Positions 61,406-64,000 of a DNA stretch of 64,000 nt are shown one piece after another. Numbering within the stretch: position 1 is the stretch's first letter; every line of letters begins with the position of its first letter. Made by a program: the position numbers and the translations under genes. The notes beneath the pieces were generated by a model that saw only the letters and a program-made list of their open reading frames with translations, made no database searches and was not told where the DNA came from. This DNA comes from Aurantiochytrium sp. KH105 (Eukaryota; Sar; Bigyra; Thraustochytrida; Thraustochytriidae): contig BGKB01000217.1 in assembly GCA_003116975.1 (NCBI GenBank), positions 1 through 64,000 on the forward strand. The letters run 5' to 3'.

Positions 61406-62093
61406 CACAACCGCGCCTACGTCTCCGCCCCACGCTCCTTCGCCATCCCAAGCAGATTTGCAAGCCGCCGACACCACCGAAAACCTCGCCAAAACTGCTG
61501 CTCAGGACGCAGTCCAAGGCGAAGTGCTCTCCACTACGCTCGATGTCCTGGCCAACGAGCTCAAGCATATTGCGCAAGAACGTCATGTCCACGCGCTGGC
61601 AGAGACTGCCCTTGAAAAGCGCCGCCGACGCGAACTCATCCAAGCCGGAACCCGCCAGGCCGAAGAAATGCGTCGACAGCGTGACGACGAAGTTTATCGT
61701 CAGCTCATTCGCGTACACCAAGGCACGGTCGACAGTCTCTTCGATGAGATCCTTGCCGAGAGTATCGAGTCTGCAGCTGCGGACACCGCCATGGACGAAA
61801 TTATGCCTCCTGGAAGCTCGCGACCTTCGTCCGCTGCATCGCGGCCCGCGGGCACGACACAGCAGTCCGAAAAAGAGGTCGTTCATGGCCTCGTCTCTTC
61901 CTTCCTTCTGCCTCACGTGCAGCGGGAATCTGTTCGCATGCAGATCGAGGCCGAAGAGCGCCGATTTGTTCAGGCTGCCCATCGTTCCATTTACGAAACG
62001 TTGGCAAACTTTGGCGACGACCCGAGTCGAAGTGTGCTCGACAATGACGAGAACGACGAAACCGCCCGCTCAAGTGGACAATCCAAAGAGTAG
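59724..62093 (+). CDS. CFAP91: CFAP91 (MAATS1/FAP91-type) ciliary axoneme protein
   Basis: 789 residues. The conserved block GTQTMLRESEAQTDPYTPDFF ... LAGLKFGQGLPITQHEVNLIERARFKKAFLASLPP (about residues 168-242) is diagnostic for CFAP91, the protein of the calmodulin- and spoke-associated complex at the base of radial spoke 3 in motile cilia. It is followed by long coiled coils (about 245-335), a conserved helical region including VVDAYDNFASKTYAPLLRDGVF, an IQ-like VITNAAALLQRLIRGRAIQ (about 500-518, calmodulin-binding type) and a poly-Gln tract (61346-61399) that breaks the C-terminal coiled coil. Its presence implies a flagellated stage such as a zoospore. The start ATG lies directly after a C-rich leader; the N-terminal RFDHLYDPTYTCSAPRDH resembles other CFAP91 starts. 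Confidence 0.9.
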
Positions 62094-62598
62094 AGCAGCG
62101 TGCGATTTCGACTTTCTCGAGCTCGCACGCATTCTTCGTTGTGACCTACGTAACAAACTACCTCTGTCGACGCTGCGATTGCTCTCGCTCGCGTTTCGAC
62201 TTCCAACTTTTACTTTCGATCCCACTTTCTTTCCTCAGCCCAGAAAAAAATAAAATCACATCTTACTGGCTTTTACGAGTGTGCATGCTGACACCGCAAA
62301 ATCATGGCTTTGCTCACGAGCGGTAAAAGTTGTCGCGGCGCTCTCGAATGTACTTGCGCCCTATGTGTATACTCGTGTCTAACGTTATGACACGCTTGTG
62401 AACGCAAGCGCAAGAATATTGTGTTGAGTGGCAAGACAGTTTGCGTTAAGCGGAGCTACTAGCAATGCTGTTTTCCATGCCGTTTATTTCGCGTGAACTT
62501 GCGCGGCATTGACAAACGTAACACATGGTATGTGCAAGGGTCAAGTGCTTTTCCAAACAAAGAAAAAGGGGGAAAGGGGGTTGCCATATCCTTTTTGT
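62094..62598. other. Convergent intergenic region, nothing recognised
   Basis: 3' flanks of CFAP91 and COG7. An AATAAA-like AAAAAATAAAATC near 62245-62257 could serve as a polyadenylation signal for CFAP91. No gene seen. Confidence 0.5.
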
Positions 62599-64000
62599 CT
62601 ACTGCGAGTTCATGGCCTCCGCACCTTGTTCCTGCGAATCACTTACATCCTCGGCAGCTTGCGACGCAGCCTTGATCTTATCCAATAAAAGGCGTTGCAC
62701 ATGTACAAGCACGTCGCTTCGGCCAGACGACGCAGCCGCAACAGCAGCCTGTTCAAGGTCGCTCGTCGAGGACTGCAGTGCGCCGTGAAAGTGCTCCAAC
62801 ACAATATCATCCGGGGCAGCGATCAAACTCAGAACGTACTCGAGCTGACCCAGATCCGCTGCCAATTGCTCTCTGCCCTTGTCTCCGATGCGGTCAATCC
62901 TCGCAATCTGGAGCATGAGGGTGTTGCTGGCGCCCAGAGCCACCACATTCAACCACTGGCGGGAAAACTCATCAAGCGCCTCTTCCTCCTCTTCTTCGTC
63001 ATCATCAAGAACGCCGTCCTTGCCGTCCTCGCCAGGTTCCTTTGCATCGGCACAATCCAGCGACTCCGTAGCCTTGAGCAATGGAACCAACCGCGATTCC
63101 GCCTCGAGATGCAAAAGGTCCTCGAGCGCCTCGCGCGCCTGACTTCCGAGACGATACACATTGGGCAAAAGATCCTTGGGCGCATCTTTGCTTGCGAAGG
63201 GTTCGAGAAGTTGAACAAGGTTGCTCAAATGCTTGACAACTCGAGTCATATAACGCAAGGGAGTGCCAAACTCTGAAATCATCTCCTCCTCTGTGCTCTG
63301 GAAGCTCTGCACTTGAGCATCCGTGTGGAGGGCCCACACACGCATAGCAGACATGTTTTTCCATTCAAGCTGGATTGGGGCCATGATCGACTCGAACGCT
63401 ACAGACTGCGCCGCTTCGATGAGCTCGTTCAGTGCCGCTGAGGATCGCTCCATGTATCGACCCCGGATAGAGGCATCTCCGCCTCCCGCAAGCGTTGTTA
63501 GATTCGATTGTGCTTCATCATCGTTATCCAGCAACGCTTCGGCCACCAGGGCCGCCATCTTTTGACCGCCGCTCGCTCTTGCCACCTCGGAGCGTTGCGA
63601 CAACACCTCGGCTGCCACGCGTGACATTTTCGGGGTGAGGACTTCCTCACGGAAAGCACGGACGCGAGCCGCAAAGCCAGCTGACTCGTGTAAAAGACCC
63701 AAGACCGAAGACGTTTGTTCCTCCCATACGCCCTCATGTGTGGAAGAAGCCTCACTTGGATCAGCGAACATCTGCTTCAAAACTTGTACACATTTCGTAC
63801 AAAATTCGAACCAAAAGTCATCCACAGCACGCAAAAGGTCAGCAACCTTGGCACCTTGCGAAAAACGTGCGCAGCGCTCCATTGCAGCTTGCACGAGACT
63901 TGTGCTGCTTGGATCGCCCAATAGACTACGAATAGTGTTGGCCGAAACCTGACCTGCACGACTGGCAAACTCGGCAGAGAGGACGCGGCGCTCGAGCGCT
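62599..64000 (-). CDS. COG7: COG7, conserved oligomeric Golgi complex subunit 7 (C-terminal part)
   Basis: The frame is open to the right edge, giving the C-terminal ~467 residues; family proteins are about 770 long, so the N-terminal part lies outside. Diagnostic features in order: the all-helical body; EFGTPLRYMTRVVKHLSNLVQLLEPFASKD, equivalent to the COG7 segment PTEYIT...LPQHLEPF; an acidic insert (DDDEEEEEEALDEF); and FSRQWLNVVALGASNTLMLQIARID ... REQLAADLGQLEYVLSLI, equivalent to WLGSVARGTM...QLATDIDYLINV. COG7 belongs to lobe B of the complex, which tethers vesicles for retrograde intra-Golgi transport and so keeps glycosylation enzymes in place. No Met codon near the edge should be taken as the start. 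Confident, although the sequence is divergent. Confidence 0.82.
   Translation of the reverse strand, partial: ALERRVLSAEFASRAGQVSANTIRSLLGDPSSTSLVQAAMERCARFSQGAKVADLLRAVDDFWFEFCTKCVQVLKQMFADPSEASSTHEGVWEEQTSSVLGLLHESAGFAARVRAFREEVLTPKMSRVAAEVLSQRSEVARASGGQKMAALVAEALLDNDDEAQSNLTTLAGGGDASIRGRYMERSSAALNELIEAAQSVAFESIMAPIQLEWKNMSAMRVWALHTDAQVQSFQSTEEEMISEFGTPLRYMTRVVKHLSNLVQLLEPFASKDAPKDLLPNVYRLGSQAREALEDLLHLEAESRLVPLLKATESLDCADAKEPGEDGKDGVLDDDEEEEEEALDEFSRQWLNVVALGASNTLMLQIARIDRIGDKGREQLAADLGQLEYVLSLIAAPDDIVLEHFHGALQSSTSDLEQAAVAAASSGRSDVLVHVQRLLLDKIKAASQAAEDVSDSQEQGAEAMNSQ

Noticed and set aside
60177..61982. 601-codon open frame on the minus strand
   Set aside because: Antisense of CFAP91, whose plus-strand frame carries the diagnostic conserved block; the apparent poly-Leu is the reverse of poly-Gln.

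Overview
This is nuclear DNA from a eukaryotic microbe, most likely a thraustochytrid or other labyrinthulomycete stramenopile. The reasons are long, mostly single-exon genes, a few short GTAAG...AG introns, high GC with many microsatellites, a flagellar axoneme gene (CFAP91), poly-Q tracts inside housekeeping proteins, and a protein with the RAWCxWEI motif that I associate with heterokont genomes. The organism call is inference; the gene structures are read directly.

Layout. Positions 1-1931 (minus) hold a leucine-rich-repeat gene with one repeat per exon, running off the left edge. Positions 3.2-6.2 kb hold an orphan gene and its decayed, tail-to-tail paralogue. Positions 6.5-28.5 kb are a housekeeping block: carbohydrate-type sulfotransferase, membrane-anchored tubulin-tyrosine-ligase-like enzyme, PH-like protein, a giant CHD-type chromatin remodeller, a second sulfotransferase-like protein, VPS11 (HOPS/CORVET) and a small probable mitochondrial protein. 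Positions 42.2-44.7 kb hold lysosomal alpha-N-acetylglucosaminidase. Positions 49.9-64.0 kb return to housekeeping: a mitochondrial-type membrane protein, nucleoside diphosphate kinase, a CaMK-like kinase with a presequence, CFAP91 and COG7 (cut by the right edge).

Between 28.7 and 49.0 kb lies an accessory island of different character. It is bracketed by two ~980-residue helicase-like paralogues in opposite orientation whose motifs resemble the bacterial Z1 ATPase family. Between them lie a PD-(D/E)XK nuclease plus kinase-like protein of Crinkler/CR-effector type, a RAWCxWEI (possibly TIR-like) protein with a truncated TPR tail, a frame-broken MSV199/KilA-like protein of the sort seen in large DNA viruses, an orphan gene and two small ORFs. 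The NAGLU gene sits between the last of these and the second helicase.

The island carries its own repeat vocabulary. A ~97-bp composite repeat (GTGACACGATTTTT module, AATGTGTTTGTAATAACGG module, GTTGTCCCGGCACCA module) flanks the nuclease-kinase gene on both sides. Its first module recurs upstream of both helicases and the orphan gene, as 17-bp iterons at helicase 2. Its third module is amplified into two 38-bp-period arrays in opposite orientation around a cluster of GCAAGTG iterons (36.05-37.59 kb). I read this as a virus- or transposon-derived conflict/selfish island with a shared cis-element. This is the most novel part of the window.

A single N at 35434 flanked by a 25-bp duplication is an assembly join that artificially splits the nuclease-kinase gene.
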